Shown here: positions 10,036 to 18,869 of the stretch, piece by piece
Numbering within the stretch: position 1 is the stretch's first letter
Layout of the letters: the number at the start of each line of letters is the position of its first letter
From: an uncultured Chlorobiaceae bacterium
GTDB taxonomy: Bacteria; Bacteroidota; Chlorobiia; Chlorobiales; Chlorobiaceae
Reading direction: 5' to 3'
Assembly: GCA_903994365.1 (NCBI GenBank)
Contig: CAJEXL010000002.1
Location: forward strand, 1 to 64,000
DNA: 64,000 bases
Made by a program: the position numbers and the translations under genes
Notes under the pieces: model-generated
Told to the model about the DNA's origin: nothing
Database searches by the model: none
Seen by the model: the letters and a program-made list of their open reading frames with translations, nothing else

Positions 10036-10229
10036 AGTCAACAACATCAGAATTATTATTCTCAGAAAAGCAGCATCTGGCCAACCTGCTTGAAGCAAAC
10101 CAGCGTTGCGGTTATTTCCTTAATGCGTCTCAAAAAGGAATTGCATGGCCTCTCACTGAATCGTCCACCACTCCCATCAAAACATCCCGCACCTCCCCAA
10201 CACCCTTCACCACCGCGCAACGCCAGTAG
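10032..10229 (+). pseudogene. Partner gene of the MNT nucleotidyltransferase, 3' truncated (HEPN-like?)
   Basis: The frame starts four bases inside the nucleotidyltransferase gene and gives a plausible helical N-terminus of about 42 residues (SEKQHLANLLEANQRCGYFL then IAWPLTE). After that it runs antisense through the end of the res gene (stop of res at 10130) and becomes low-complexity Thr/Pro/Ser sequence. I read this as the 5' end of the toxin-like partner whose 3' part was removed when the type III R-M operon arrived. The assignment to a HEPN family rests on position and helix pattern only. Confidence 0.55.
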
Positions 10230-12967
10230 CCGAAGCCTCCGTGAGTGGTTACAGCCTGCACCCACTCTTCCAGATAGCGCTGCTTGACCTTGTCCTGCTC
10301 TGTCTCCTGGCCTTTGGTTTCAAGGATGAGCATGGTGCCATCGGCAAGGCGCACCAGAAAGTCGGGGCGGTATTTTCGGACAACGCCGCGATAGATGTAA
10401 AGAATCTCGAATCCGAGGTGGTCGTTTTTGGCCCAGGCGGCAACGTGGTCGCTGTTGTCGAGCACAAAGGCATCGGTTGCTTCCCAGGTGCTGTCGTGGA
10501 CGCTGACGTTGATGTGCGATTTTTTTGTTCTTTCGCAGGGTTTGCCGGTGTACCAGGTACGCATGTCGGCAGTTGAACGGAGTGGATGGTCGCGGTCGAA
10601 GACCGGCATGAGCTTTTCGGTGTTTTCCTGCCGCACGGTATCCCAAACGTGCTGCACTATCCGCGACATGTTGAGGGTGATGATGACCCGGCGACGAAGC
10701 TCATCCTGATAGAACAGGGGCGGGGAAATTGCAATATGCTCTGAACGGATGAACTCTTCGACAATGCGCACCAATTGAGCCAGCAAAAGCTCCCGGCCTC
10801 CCCTCCATGACGGGCGCATCTGGTCGAAAACATCTCGTGCTGTTTCAAAGATAATGCGCTGCTGGCGAAACTCGCGGGCCAACTGCTCCAGTTCAATGCG
10901 GTTGACAAAGTTCACGTTTGGTTTCCCTTCAAGCACCGGGGCAAGTTCAGCCACCTGCAACGCCTGGGCAGCATCGAGTTCCAGCGTCGTGACCTTGCTC
11001 CAGTCGATCTTCAATATCGGGTAAAAAAGGCGCTCAAGGCGCACCACGTTTGGCCAGCGGATTTCGTACTCCACCTTGGCGGGGTCGGCCTCAACGATGG
11101 TTTTGGGTGACGGCGGAGGCGGAGGGCCACCCAAGCCACCCTCATGGGGCAAAAAGGTAAAGGGCACCCCGAAAATATTGACATATTCAGGATCAAAGAG
11201 CCCTGTCACCGGGTCCACCTCGTAGGAGGTCCGGCGAAGGCCGCGCCCCACCACCTGTTCACAGAGCAACTGGCTGCTGAAGGCACGCAAGCCCATAATA
11301 TGCGTTACGGTGCGGGCATCCCACCCTTCGGAGAGCATCCCGACCGAAATGACCTTTTGAATGCCAGCCCCCGGCTGCCCTGGCTTGCCGACTGTATCGA
11401 CCATTTTGCGCAACAACTCCGCCTGCTTTGCCTTGGTCAGTTTGCGCTCTACCGGCGCTTCAGTGTCATCGACTTCAATGGCAGCATCAACAACCTCTGC
11501 CGTCGAAACCGGCTCCTCTCGCTCTTCAGCATCACTCAGCACCTTCGAATCAATGTGGAGGATACGCTCTGGATCACACAGCTCGTCAATGTGAATCCGG
11601 CGGGTGTCGAAGGCGTGCTTCACCCGTGCGGCTGTTTCAGTGCGGTTGCAAACGGTTATCATCACGGGCGGAGTGGAGAGGCCCGCCTTTTTCCAGGCTT
11701 TCCAGGTCTCCCGCCAGTCGTAGCCCAGCAAATAATAGGCGTTCAGCACCAGATCGGGCAGCGGCTCTTCCGGCTCGGCCTTCCGGTTCAGGTCGTCTTT
11801 GACCTCCGGGTCGTTGTAGATGTGGTAGAGGCGTGACTTGTAGGTTGCCGCATCAGGTCGGGCATCATCACGAACCACCACCCGGGGGGTTTTGACGAGC
11901 CCCGATTCGATGGCATCGTTCAGGCCAAAGTCGCTGACAATCCAACTGAAAAGCGCCTCTTCGCTGCTCTTTTTGCCTGATGGAGTGAAGGGTGTGGCAG
12001 AAAAATCGTAGCAGGCAAGAATGCCCCGTGAGCTGTGCAGCCGGTCGAGCCCGCCAATCCAGACGGTTGCCTCTTCGGCACTCTCCTTCATCTCACGGCT
12101 GCGGAGGTACTTGCCTTCCGATTCCCGGTTGACACGCCAGGCATGGTGCGCCTCGTCGTTGATAACCAGAAGGTTGCGGGCTTTGGCCATCTCACCAAGC
12201 ACCTCGCGGCTGTAGGCTTCGTCACTTTTGGAGCCGCGCTTGTCCACGCTGCGCCGCTTCTTTATCTGCTCCTCGCTCTCCCAGGCCAGAGCGTGCCAGT
12301 TGCGCACCAGCACCTTGCCCTGCCGCAATTTATCGAGCATGGCCGAAGGCACAATATTGAACGCTTCATAATAGTTGTCCTCTCCCGACGGCTCCAGTAC
12401 CGCCAAACGGCTCTTGACCGTCAGACCCGGAGCCATCACCAGCACATTTCTGGTAAAGCGACTATCCTGCGGGTAGGTCACCTTGTTCAGCACCTGCCAG
12501 GCAATGAGCATCGCCATAACAATGGTCTTGCCGGAACCGGTCGCCATCTTGCAGCATTGGCGCATAAAGGCACCTCCATCACCGGGAACCTCTATCCCGA
12601 CACGCTCGGCAGCAGGCGCTTCGGTCAGCCATATCAGCGTCTCTATCGCTTCCAGTTGGCAAAAGAAAAAACGGCGCGACTCAAACTCCTCCATGTCACG
12701 CCAATGCTCCAGCAACCGGCTGGTCATACTCGAAACCCCCGGATAACCCGCCTCACGCCAGGCACGAACACGCGGACGAATCTGGTTCACCAGCGGGATT
12801 TCAACGAAGATGCCGGGATCATCAAAAGCCTTTGAATCGCCCGAAGCAACCACATATCCGGCAGAACGTCGCCCCTCAACCAGGTCAAACGATCGCGACT
12901 CACGCTGATAACGCCAGTGACGTTCCGGCTCCACGTAGGGAGTATTGATAATCAACCGGTCAATCAC
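10130..12967 (-). CDS. res: Type III restriction enzyme, Res helicase-endonuclease subunit
   Basis: About 945 aa, SF2 helicase plus PD-(D/E)XK nuclease. From the N-terminus: INTPYVEPERHW and FFFCQLEAIETLIWL typical of this Res group; Walker A MATGSGKTIVMAM (~140); DEAH box VINDEAHHAW (~270); YDFSATPF (~320); motif VI QVVGRGLRR (~572); and near the C-terminus RPDFLVRL-LILETKGQE (~880), the nuclease Asp/Glu/Lys set. Start choice: an upstream TTG at 13030 would overlap the PIN gene by 71 bp, while the GTG at 12967 overlaps its stop by only eight bases, so GTG is preferred. Last gene of the mod-ATPase-PIN-res operon. Confidence 0.9.
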   Translation of the reverse strand: MIDRLIINTPYVEPERHWRYQRESRSFDLVEGRRSAGYVVASGDSKAFDDPGIFVEIPLVNQIRPRVRAWREAGYPGVSSMTSRLLEHWRDMEEFESRRFFFCQLEAIETLIWLTEAPAAERVGIEVPGDGGAFMRQCCKMATGSGKTIVMAMLIAWQVLNKVTYPQDSRFTRNVLVMAPGLTVKSRLAVLEPSGEDNYYEAFNIVPSAMLDKLRQGKVLVRNWHALAWESEEQIKKRRSVDKRGSKSDEAYSREVLGEMAKARNLLVINDEAHHAWRVNRESEGKYLRSREMKESAEEATVWIGGLDRLHSSRGILACYDFSATPFTPSGKKSSEEALFSWIVSDFGLNDAIESGLVKTPRVVVRDDARPDAATYKSRLYHIYNDPEVKDDLNRKAEPEEPLPDLVLNAYYLLGYDWRETWKAWKKAGLSTPPVMITVCNRTETAARVKHAFDTRRIHIDELCDPERILHIDSKVLSDAEEREEPVSTAEVVDAAIEVDDTEAPVERKLTKAKQAELLRKMVDTVGKPGQPGAGIQKVISVGMLSEGWDARTVTHIMGLRAFSSQLLCEQVVGRGLRRTSYEVDPVTGLFDPEYVNIFGVPFTFLPHEGGLGGPPPPPSPKTIVEADPAKVEYEIRWPNVVRLERLFYPILKIDWSKVTTLELDAAQALQVAELAPVLEGKPNVNFVNRIELEQLAREFRQQRIIFETARDVFDQMRPSWRGGRELLLAQLVRIVEEFIRSEHIAISPPLFYQDELRRRVIITLNMSRIVQHVWDTVRQENTEKLMPVFDRDHPLRSTADMRTWYTGKPCERTKKSHINVSVHDSTWEATDAFVLDNSDHVAAWAKNDHLGFEILYIYRGVVRKYRPDFLVRLADGTMLILETKGQETEQDKVKQRYLEEWVQAVTTHGGFGYWRCAVVKGVGEVRDVLMGVVDDSVRGHAIPF

Positions 12968-13469
12968 GCTGCGACTCCACTTTCCCGAACATGACAGCAG
13001 CTTCGCGTGAGGATTGAATATCGGTGCCAATCCCCCTCTCTTTCTTCGTTTTTTTCAATATCTCATCGCGACGATCACGGATGTGGGAAAAGTCATTGGA
13101 GACCAATACAGCGCCCTCCTTGCAGGCGACATAGACAAAAGCACGATCGGCATGTTCGTCTGGCTCATGCATCACGCTTTTAATCTTGACCATCAGAGCG
13201 TCTGTTCCATCAAGCTCAACCTCATGACGAATATCCGGGTTCATCCAGAACCTCAAAAGCGGCAACTGTAGCTTTGTTTCATCCTGGTTTCTTATGATCG
13301 GCACTATTTTTTGCTGATATTCATTTCCGATTTTTCTGGTGCTGTCCACAAGCAGTTGATAATGCGATGTTATCAATGCGCCCAGCAACTTGTCAATATG
13401 CGCATCGGTATTCTCTGCAGGATTGAAGAGATGAAGAAAGATGTTCGTATCTATTGCGATAAACGACAT
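12960..13469 (-). CDS. PIN-domain nuclease embedded in the type III R-M operon
   Basis: 169 aa. The N-terminus MSFIAIDTNIFLHLFNP is a typical first PIN strand with the catalytic Asp; a central Glu (GNEYQQK) and the acidic pair in EHADRAFVYVACKEGAVLVSNDFSHI complete the expected metal-binding set, followed by a polar C-terminal extension. PIN domains are Mg2+/Mn2+-dependent ribonucleases, some DNases. The ATG directly abuts the TGA of the ATPase gene (no gap), and its own stop overlaps the GTG of res, so it is coupled on both sides. There is no VapB-like antitoxin next to it; the ATPase is the obvious partner. Confidence 0.8.
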   Translation of the reverse strand: MSFIAIDTNIFLHLFNPAENTDAHIDKLLGALITSHYQLLVDSTRKIGNEYQQKIVPIIRNQDETKLQLPLLRFWMNPDIRHEVELDGTDALMVKIKSVMHEPDEHADRAFVYVACKEGAVLVSNDFSHIRDRRDEILKKTKKERGIGTDIQSSREAAVMFGKVESQRD

Positions 13470-14777
13470 TCATGCTCCCATTTCAATTGCTTCAATAACA
13501 TCTGCTCCGAAAAATTCCATAGGAAGACCTTTTTCCAAAGAACCATCAGCTCGAATATCAAGATTTTTTACGACAGGCACCTTTTTTTCATCATCCACTG
13601 CAAAATAGGCAACCGTTATCTCATCTGGTTTTATCTGCCCCTCTTTTACCAGACGTCGAAGCCGAAGCAGCACATTGGCACTGTGAGTTTCAATAATTGC
13701 GGGTACCTTTTTCTCGCTCCAGAGTGCCGCAAAAAAGGAACCCAATTCCAACTGCGCCGTAGGATGCAATTGTGCCTCGGGTTGCTCAACGAGCATCAGT
13801 TGATAAGGGTCGTGCATGACACCCTGAACAAAGAGGGGCAGACATTGACTCACACCAAAACCGAAATCGGCTAAATAGCTGACAGCCTGCGTCCTTTTGT
13901 TGCGAGCCTTTACCTGTGTTGAGAGATTGGCAATCTGGGAGCTGAACAAGAGTTTGTCAACATCCGCAACAAGATTGGCAAATCGGGCAACAAAATCAGC
14001 GTTTTCCCGTTGTGCGGGATCAGTGAAAAGACGAACCAGATGCGGTATGGCATACTCTCCGCGATCACCAACATCCCGTGGCGGGGGGCTTCCGGCCTGA
14101 ACGGTTCGAATGGACTCCTCCCGAACAGGTGAGAGATGTCGGATTGAGGTAAATTCATAGCGCAGACGGTCAAGAAACTGCTCTGCTACACCCGACTCAA
14201 AAAGATCATGTAAACTCTCTGTTCGCCTGCTGAAACGGAGAAAGCCGGTATTGTCGAGATTGGTTGCACTTTTTTTGAAGATCTCAATATCGTCAATATT
14301 CCCCTTGACAGCATGATGGCCAAACTTGAACTGCTGAGCGTATCGCACCTGACCACTGATGGTGAACTTTGCTACGGGAGATTCACGGATAACGAGGCTT
14401 TTCGGCACATCCAGCGAAAGCCGAATGGTGTCCCCCACCTCTGTAATGACCCGTTTATTGCTGAAATTTTCCCATAATTGACGAATATCTGCCGCAGGAA
14501 TATCACTGGTCTCCGTCTCAATTGAAAATTCAAAGCTTCTCTTTTTAGAGCGTGAATTTTTGAGATTACTCCATGCTCCCAACTGAACCGATCCTCCGTC
14601 GGTAACAAAAAATTCATCACGCTGCGACTCCAGCGTCTGGCGCAACATCTGCAGAAACTTGATCAGTGATGATTTTCCAGCGCTATTACGGCCAATCAGG
14701 ATGGTGATCGGTCGAATTCTGACCGATACCGCCTCCTCAAAGCCTCTGAAATTCGAGAGCCTCATGTTTGTTATCAT
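13470..14777 (-). CDS. AAA/OLD-like ATPase (DUF3696 type) embedded in the type III R-M operon
   Basis: 435-aa ABC/SMC-like ATPase. Starts MITNMRLSNFRGF, the usual first strand of AAA_15/AAA_21 proteins; Walker A IGRNSAGKSSLIKFL (~28-42); signature-like DFGFGVSQCLPLF (~303); Walker B with LMLVEQPEAQLHP (~328); H-loop IETHS (~362); and a C-terminal DIRADGSLEKGLPMEFF as in DUF3696 ATPases. There is no TOPRIM nuclease domain, unlike OLD/GajA proteins; the nuclease role would fall to the PIN protein encoded directly downstream. It starts 13 bp after mod ends. Confidence 0.85.
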   Translation of the reverse strand: MITNMRLSNFRGFEEAVSVRIRPITILIGRNSAGKSSLIKFLQMLRQTLESQRDEFFVTDGGSVQLGAWSNLKNSRSKKRSFEFSIETETSDIPAADIRQLWENFSNKRVITEVGDTIRLSLDVPKSLVIRESPVAKFTISGQVRYAQQFKFGHHAVKGNIDDIEIFKKSATNLDNTGFLRFSRRTESLHDLFESGVAEQFLDRLRYEFTSIRHLSPVREESIRTVQAGSPPPRDVGDRGEYAIPHLVRLFTDPAQRENADFVARFANLVADVDKLLFSSQIANLSTQVKARNKRTQAVSYLADFGFGVSQCLPLFVQGVMHDPYQLMLVEQPEAQLHPTAQLELGSFFAALWSEKKVPAIIETHSANVLLRLRRLVKEGQIKPDEITVAYFAVDDEKKVPVVKNLDIRADGSLEKGLPMEFFGADVIEAIEMGA

Positions 14778-14790
14778 CGTATAAGCTCCT

Positions 14791-17370
14791 TTACGTTACC
14801 CCAATAACCTTGAGCGATTCCACGCCACGGTCATCGACAATTTTTACCGCTACCCGGGAGTGGTTGCCCAGTTCAAAGGGCAGTGAGAGGGTACCCCGGT
14901 AGGCTTCAATCAGCTCTTCATCAATCTCGGCTTTCAGATTTTTGGCCAGCCTTGCCCAGCCGTCGTTTTCGCTGGCTTGTGGAAAAAAGACTTGGCGCGG
15001 GAAAATGCTGCGCCCGTCGTAGTCGGTATCGAGCAGCCAGACGGCAATCTGCCGGGCACTGCCCGATTCTATGGTGCCGGTTCTGGTGTTGTAGTAGTCG
15101 AAGCCGTAGACCTCCAGCTCCCATTTTCCCTGATGTTCACCGCGATGGATTTGGCGGAGCGACACATCCGGTTGGCCAATGAGCCAAAAGGATTCACTGC
15201 TGGCCCGTTTTTTCTTCAGGTCGTCGGTCAACAGGTCGGCATTCATCTGTGCCTTGAGCAAGGTCACGCCCGGCCAGTTGGTTTCGTCAATATCCCTTGC
15301 GGCTTCAGGATCAAACTGGAAGGCAGCAAAGAGAATGAGCTTGGGCCTTGGCACAAGGGTTTGCGCCTCTTCGATTGCCTGGGCCACCTGACGCTGCTCA
15401 AGGGGCGCATGTTCCGGGCCGAATGAGACGACGATTCTTTGAGGCTTATGAGAGGTGCCCTCTTGACGGATGAGACCATCAGCGCCGGGGCGGGTTTCGC
15501 CATCAGCATGAAGATAGTGGCAACCGGGCAGCGGCTCCAGCCGGGCAAAATGGATCTGCTGCCCTCCTTTACCACGGAGTCCGGTGCGTGAAAGCTCGTC
15601 GCGCCACTCGGCCTGACGAAGGGTTTCACCAGAGCGTGCGACGGAGAGGTCACCAACCTGCGGCGTACCATCCAGCAGCTCATCAACCGATTTGACTGAA
15701 GGCGCAGGAACGGCCTCAACCGTGAAGGGGCCGCTCACCCGCCTCTTTTTGCTGTCGGGGATTGGCTGGTCGTAGAGAGTAATCGGTGAAGAGGCATCTT
15801 CCGTTGAGAGAATTTTTGGAGATACGTGTGGTACGGTGTTGTACCTGAACCCACTGCCAACCCCTTCTTTTGGATGTGCCAGTTCGTAATAATCAAACAC
15901 CGAGGTCATCAGTCGCTGCCGGGCCAGAGTGAGCGCCACGCGAGAGGTGTCGCAGGTGATCCAGCGACGGCCCCACTGCTCGGCAACAAAAGCTGTAGTG
16001 CCGCTGCCGCAGGTGGGGTCAAAAACGAGATCACCAGGGTCGGTGGTCATCAGGATGCAACGGGTAATGGCCTTAACTGCGGTTTCAACGACATACTTTT
16101 TCTCGGTTGGGTACATCTGGGCTGACCAGACATTGTTGATACGCCGTCCGGGAACCTCATTTTCGTATTTTTTCCACCTGAGCGAAGCTTGACCATCGGC
16201 AACATCAAGACGCCCGATTTTCGCCAGATAGTCCATCCCCTCCTTGGATATTGACCAATGGCGATTAGAGGCACAAGGAAAAAGCCGTCCATTCAATGCG
16301 TAGGGCTCTGAACGCCCTGTCGTCGAAATACCTTGTGAATCAAGACCTGTACGACTGTAAATCCGCGCCCCTTCCGGTAAATTGCTGTCCGGGTCAAAAC
16401 GCTCATGATTGAGTATTTTGCGACAACTTCCATCAGGAAGCTCAACCATGGCATACGAGCTGAAATACTCAATAATCTCGGATCGAGTCAGTGGCTCATA
16501 GAGCTGGCGGTATTTTACTTTTTTTATATCTTTTGCATACCACAACAAATAATCAGCAACTTGCGGGAGAGCGGTGGCTGAACTGCCGCTGGTTGTTGCA
16601 AAGGTGATGGTTGCTATACGATTAGCGGCCCCAAATACCTCGTCAAGCACGATACCGGCGCGGTGAACATTCTCGTCACCAATCTGCACAAAAATGCTGC
16701 CGCTTTCAGTGAGCAAGTCACGGGCCAGTAACAGTCGGTCGCGCAGGTAGGTGAGGTAGGAGTGAATGCCAAGCTCCCAGGTATCCCTGAAAGCAAGAAT
16801 CTGCTCCGGCTCGGAGGTCAAATCATCATCCTTGCCATCCTTCACATCGCGCTTGTTGACAAAAGGCTGAAAGTTGGAGCCATACCTGATGCCATAAGGC
16901 GGGTCAATATAGACCATCTGCACTTTGGCTGCCATCCCCTCCTTTTCGAGCAGTGAGTTCATCACCAGCAGGCTGTCGCCCGCCACCAGACGATTGCTCC
17001 AGCCGTGGGCATGTTGATAAAACTTGATGGCTTCGCGCAAAGGGGGGTTCTCATCAAACTGACCAAAAAACGACAACTGATTGTCCTCTTCGTTGATTTT
17101 GCGTACCGCTTCGATAATGCTTCGCGGGTCAATGCGCTCATGAACATGCAGCGAAACCGTCGGAATCTCAAAAGAGGTATGCTCCGTCTTGCCAGCCCAT
17201 TGCAGTTGAGGGTCAAGATGCGGATCGTAGGCATAGCTTTTCTTTGCTCCACCGTCAGGGTCAGTCTGAGGTGTCACCAACCCCACAGGCGGATTGTTCA
17301 CCCGCTGCTTGTCTTTATGCTCGTAAGACTCAATCGGACGTTTTGTATCGACTGCCTGTTTTTTTGCCAT
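14791..17370 (-). CDS. mod: Type III DNA methyltransferase, Mod subunit
   Basis: 859-aa beta-class adenine-N6 methyltransferase. Catalytic motif VYIDPPYGIRYG (~155) precedes the SAM-binding motif VFDPTCGSGTTAFVAEQWG (~452), the order expected of beta-class Mod proteins. The region between them would carry the target-recognition domain, and the ~400 residues after the second motif form a long C-terminal extension with Arg-Arg-Val and KGGQQIHF segments. It is the first gene of the operon; Mod specifies the target site for Res. Length is at the large end for Mod proteins because of the C-terminal extension. Confidence 0.92.
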   Translation of the reverse strand: MAKKQAVDTKRPIESYEHKDKQRVNNPPVGLVTPQTDPDGGAKKSYAYDPHLDPQLQWAGKTEHTSFEIPTVSLHVHERIDPRSIIEAVRKINEEDNQLSFFGQFDENPPLREAIKFYQHAHGWSNRLVAGDSLLVMNSLLEKEGMAAKVQMVYIDPPYGIRYGSNFQPFVNKRDVKDGKDDDLTSEPEQILAFRDTWELGIHSYLTYLRDRLLLARDLLTESGSIFVQIGDENVHRAGIVLDEVFGAANRIATITFATTSGSSATALPQVADYLLWYAKDIKKVKYRQLYEPLTRSEIIEYFSSYAMVELPDGSCRKILNHERFDPDSNLPEGARIYSRTGLDSQGISTTGRSEPYALNGRLFPCASNRHWSISKEGMDYLAKIGRLDVADGQASLRWKKYENEVPGRRINNVWSAQMYPTEKKYVVETAVKAITRCILMTTDPGDLVFDPTCGSGTTAFVAEQWGRRWITCDTSRVALTLARQRLMTSVFDYYELAHPKEGVGSGFRYNTVPHVSPKILSTEDASSPITLYDQPIPDSKKRRVSGPFTVEAVPAPSVKSVDELLDGTPQVGDLSVARSGETLRQAEWRDELSRTGLRGKGGQQIHFARLEPLPGCHYLHADGETRPGADGLIRQEGTSHKPQRIVVSFGPEHAPLEQRQVAQAIEEAQTLVPRPKLILFAAFQFDPEAARDIDETNWPGVTLLKAQMNADLLTDDLKKKRASSESFWLIGQPDVSLRQIHRGEHQGKWELEVYGFDYYNTRTGTIESGSARQIAVWLLDTDYDGRSIFPRQVFFPQASENDGWARLAKNLKAEIDEELIEAYRGTLSLPFELGNHSRVAVKIVDDRGVESLKVIGVT

Positions 17371-17616
17371 TGAAGTTGGATGCCTTTTATTTCATCGCGA
17401 TGGTTGCCGCTTGTACGCTCACCCTGAACGGAAAGTGTACAGGGAAATGCACGTGATAATATAGGTAACGATTTTGAATAGTTGCGGTTGTTGGATGGAG
17501 AAGATGTGTGTGATTTGAGACAATCGACGAAATGCCCTGCTGGATTGCGTCATCTGTTCCCTGCCACTCATCACCTTCCGCATTGCTGACAGAGTGTGCT
17601 GCTCCCCTCTGCGATC

Positions 17617-17822
17617 TTACGCCGTTTCCCGATGAGGTATTTCCTGGTAGGAGAATTCCCATAAGCCTGCATTTTCTTTGGCATGCTCAATGGTCATACT
17701 GACAAGATTCCCCTTCTCATCAACATCAATCACAATGTTTTCACTAATTTCTCGTGTTTCAAACACCGGCTTATCAAAAATTTAATCCGCGTTTATTACA
17801 CAACAAGTTTTGTGATTTTCAT
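17617..17822 (-). pseudogene. Degenerate DUF2283-family gene
   Basis: On the minus strand the frame ending with TAA at 17617-17619 encodes a clear DUF2283-like C-terminal half: PVFETREISENIVIDVD, then EKGNLVSMTIEHA, then ending in FSYQEIPHRETA. Upstream, an in-frame TAA cuts it off. A candidate start MKIT (ATG at 17820-17822) and an IKF segment lie in other positions, broken by two stops and a frameshift. I infer a gene of about 65-70 codons disabled in its 5' half. DUF2283 proteins are small, often plasmid- or island-borne, and of unknown function. The rest of 17371-18016 shows nothing I recognise. Confidence 0.65.
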
Positions 17823-18016
17823 CAATCAGCGAGGCAATGTGCGGCCCGGTGACGAAACCCCGACAATTATTTGATTCACCCGCCACGACAACGCACGTCA
17901 TCATGAATTGTTAACGAAAAGTGCCAACAAACCTGTTCATACAATTCTGCTGAATTTTTCGAGGCGTTTGATGGCCACATAATCCCTGCATCACCCGGCT
18001 TTTTCTCTCTCTGCGT

Positions 18017-18703
18017 CTACTCCTCAATATCCTCGTCTGATCCATTAACAACAGAATCAGGCAACCCTTTTGCCCCTTCAATATTCGCAGCAGCAAACTC
18101 AACTCCATCGAGAGTCGCGCCACTGAAATCAGCTCCGACGAGTTCCGCGCCAGTAAAGTCACTTCCATTGAGAATCGCTTCACTGAAATCAGCATCGGTG
18201 AGGTCAGCTCCAGTGAAGTCACATCCTTTGAGGTCTGCTCCACTGAAGTCTGCATGATCAGCAAAAACATCTAAAAAGTATGTTCCAAGGAGACTGGCAT
18301 CCTGAAAGTTCGCCCCGCTCAGGTTAGCATCGGTCATATCAGCGCCACAAATGGATGCTGCGGTAAAATCTGCATTTGCAAGATAAGCGCTGCTCAGATC
18401 AGCTCCATTGAGAATGGCCTGAGTAAAGTTCGCCTCACTCAGGTCTGCACTCCAAAGTATTGATCCGCTGAGATCCGCCTCGCTGAAGTCCGCGCCCCTC
18501 AGATGGGCATCACTGAGATCAGCCCCGTTGAGAATTGCTCCATTGAGACTTGCTCCTGTGAGATTAGCCTCACATAAATCGGCACCATTAAGATAAGCAC
18601 CACTAAGATCCTGATCCTGAAGATTCACCACACTCTCCAGATCGTTGTCGCGAGCTTCATTCCACAGCGCGACTGATTGTAACAGCAATTCTGCATCCAA
18701 CAT
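18017..18703 (-). CDS. Pentapeptide-repeat protein
   Basis: 228 aa. From residue ~30 to the end it is a run of A(D/N)LXX-type pentapeptides (for example LSGAYLNGADLCEANLTGA), more than 30 repeats, predicted to form a right-handed quadrilateral beta-helix. The N-terminal ~30 residues (LLLQSVALWNEARDND) form a helical cap and the C-terminus is acidic (GSDEDIEE). No signal peptide. Family members include gyrase-protecting DNA mimics (MfpA/Qnr) and many of unknown role. Here it sits beside an R-M island, but nothing in the sequence assigns a target. Confidence 0.85.
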   Translation of the reverse strand: MLDAELLLQSVALWNEARDNDLESVVNLQDQDLSGAYLNGADLCEANLTGASLNGAILNGADLSDAHLRGADFSEADLSGSILWSADLSEANFTQAILNGADLSSAYLANADFTAASICGADMTDANLSGANFQDASLLGTYFLDVFADHADFSGADLKGCDFTGADLTDADFSEAILNGSDFTGAELVGADFSGATLDGVEFAAANIEGAKGLPDSVVNGSDEDIEE

Positions 18704-18869
18704 AGTGTTATCTATTTTTACCCGGTTAACATTCTGCGACTATAATTCAAATCAGGAAGCCATTATTCCATGGAGAGCTTCACCCTTGCACAAAAGATAA
18801 TATTTTTTTCAACCAGCAATATCCAGAAAAACAACATCGTACACTTTGGAGTAATTCGCTGAATAATCC
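18704..18869. other. Short gap, nothing recognised
   Basis: AT-rich spacer between the pentapeptide-repeat gene start and the DUF1848 gene end. It should contain the promoter of the pentapeptide gene; no clear terminator hairpin with a T-tract is visible. Confidence 0.4.

Noticed and set aside
17387-17662. 91-codon minus-strand open frame upstream of mod
   Set aside because: No ribosome binding site, no motif, and it overlaps the DUF2283 remnant in another frame.
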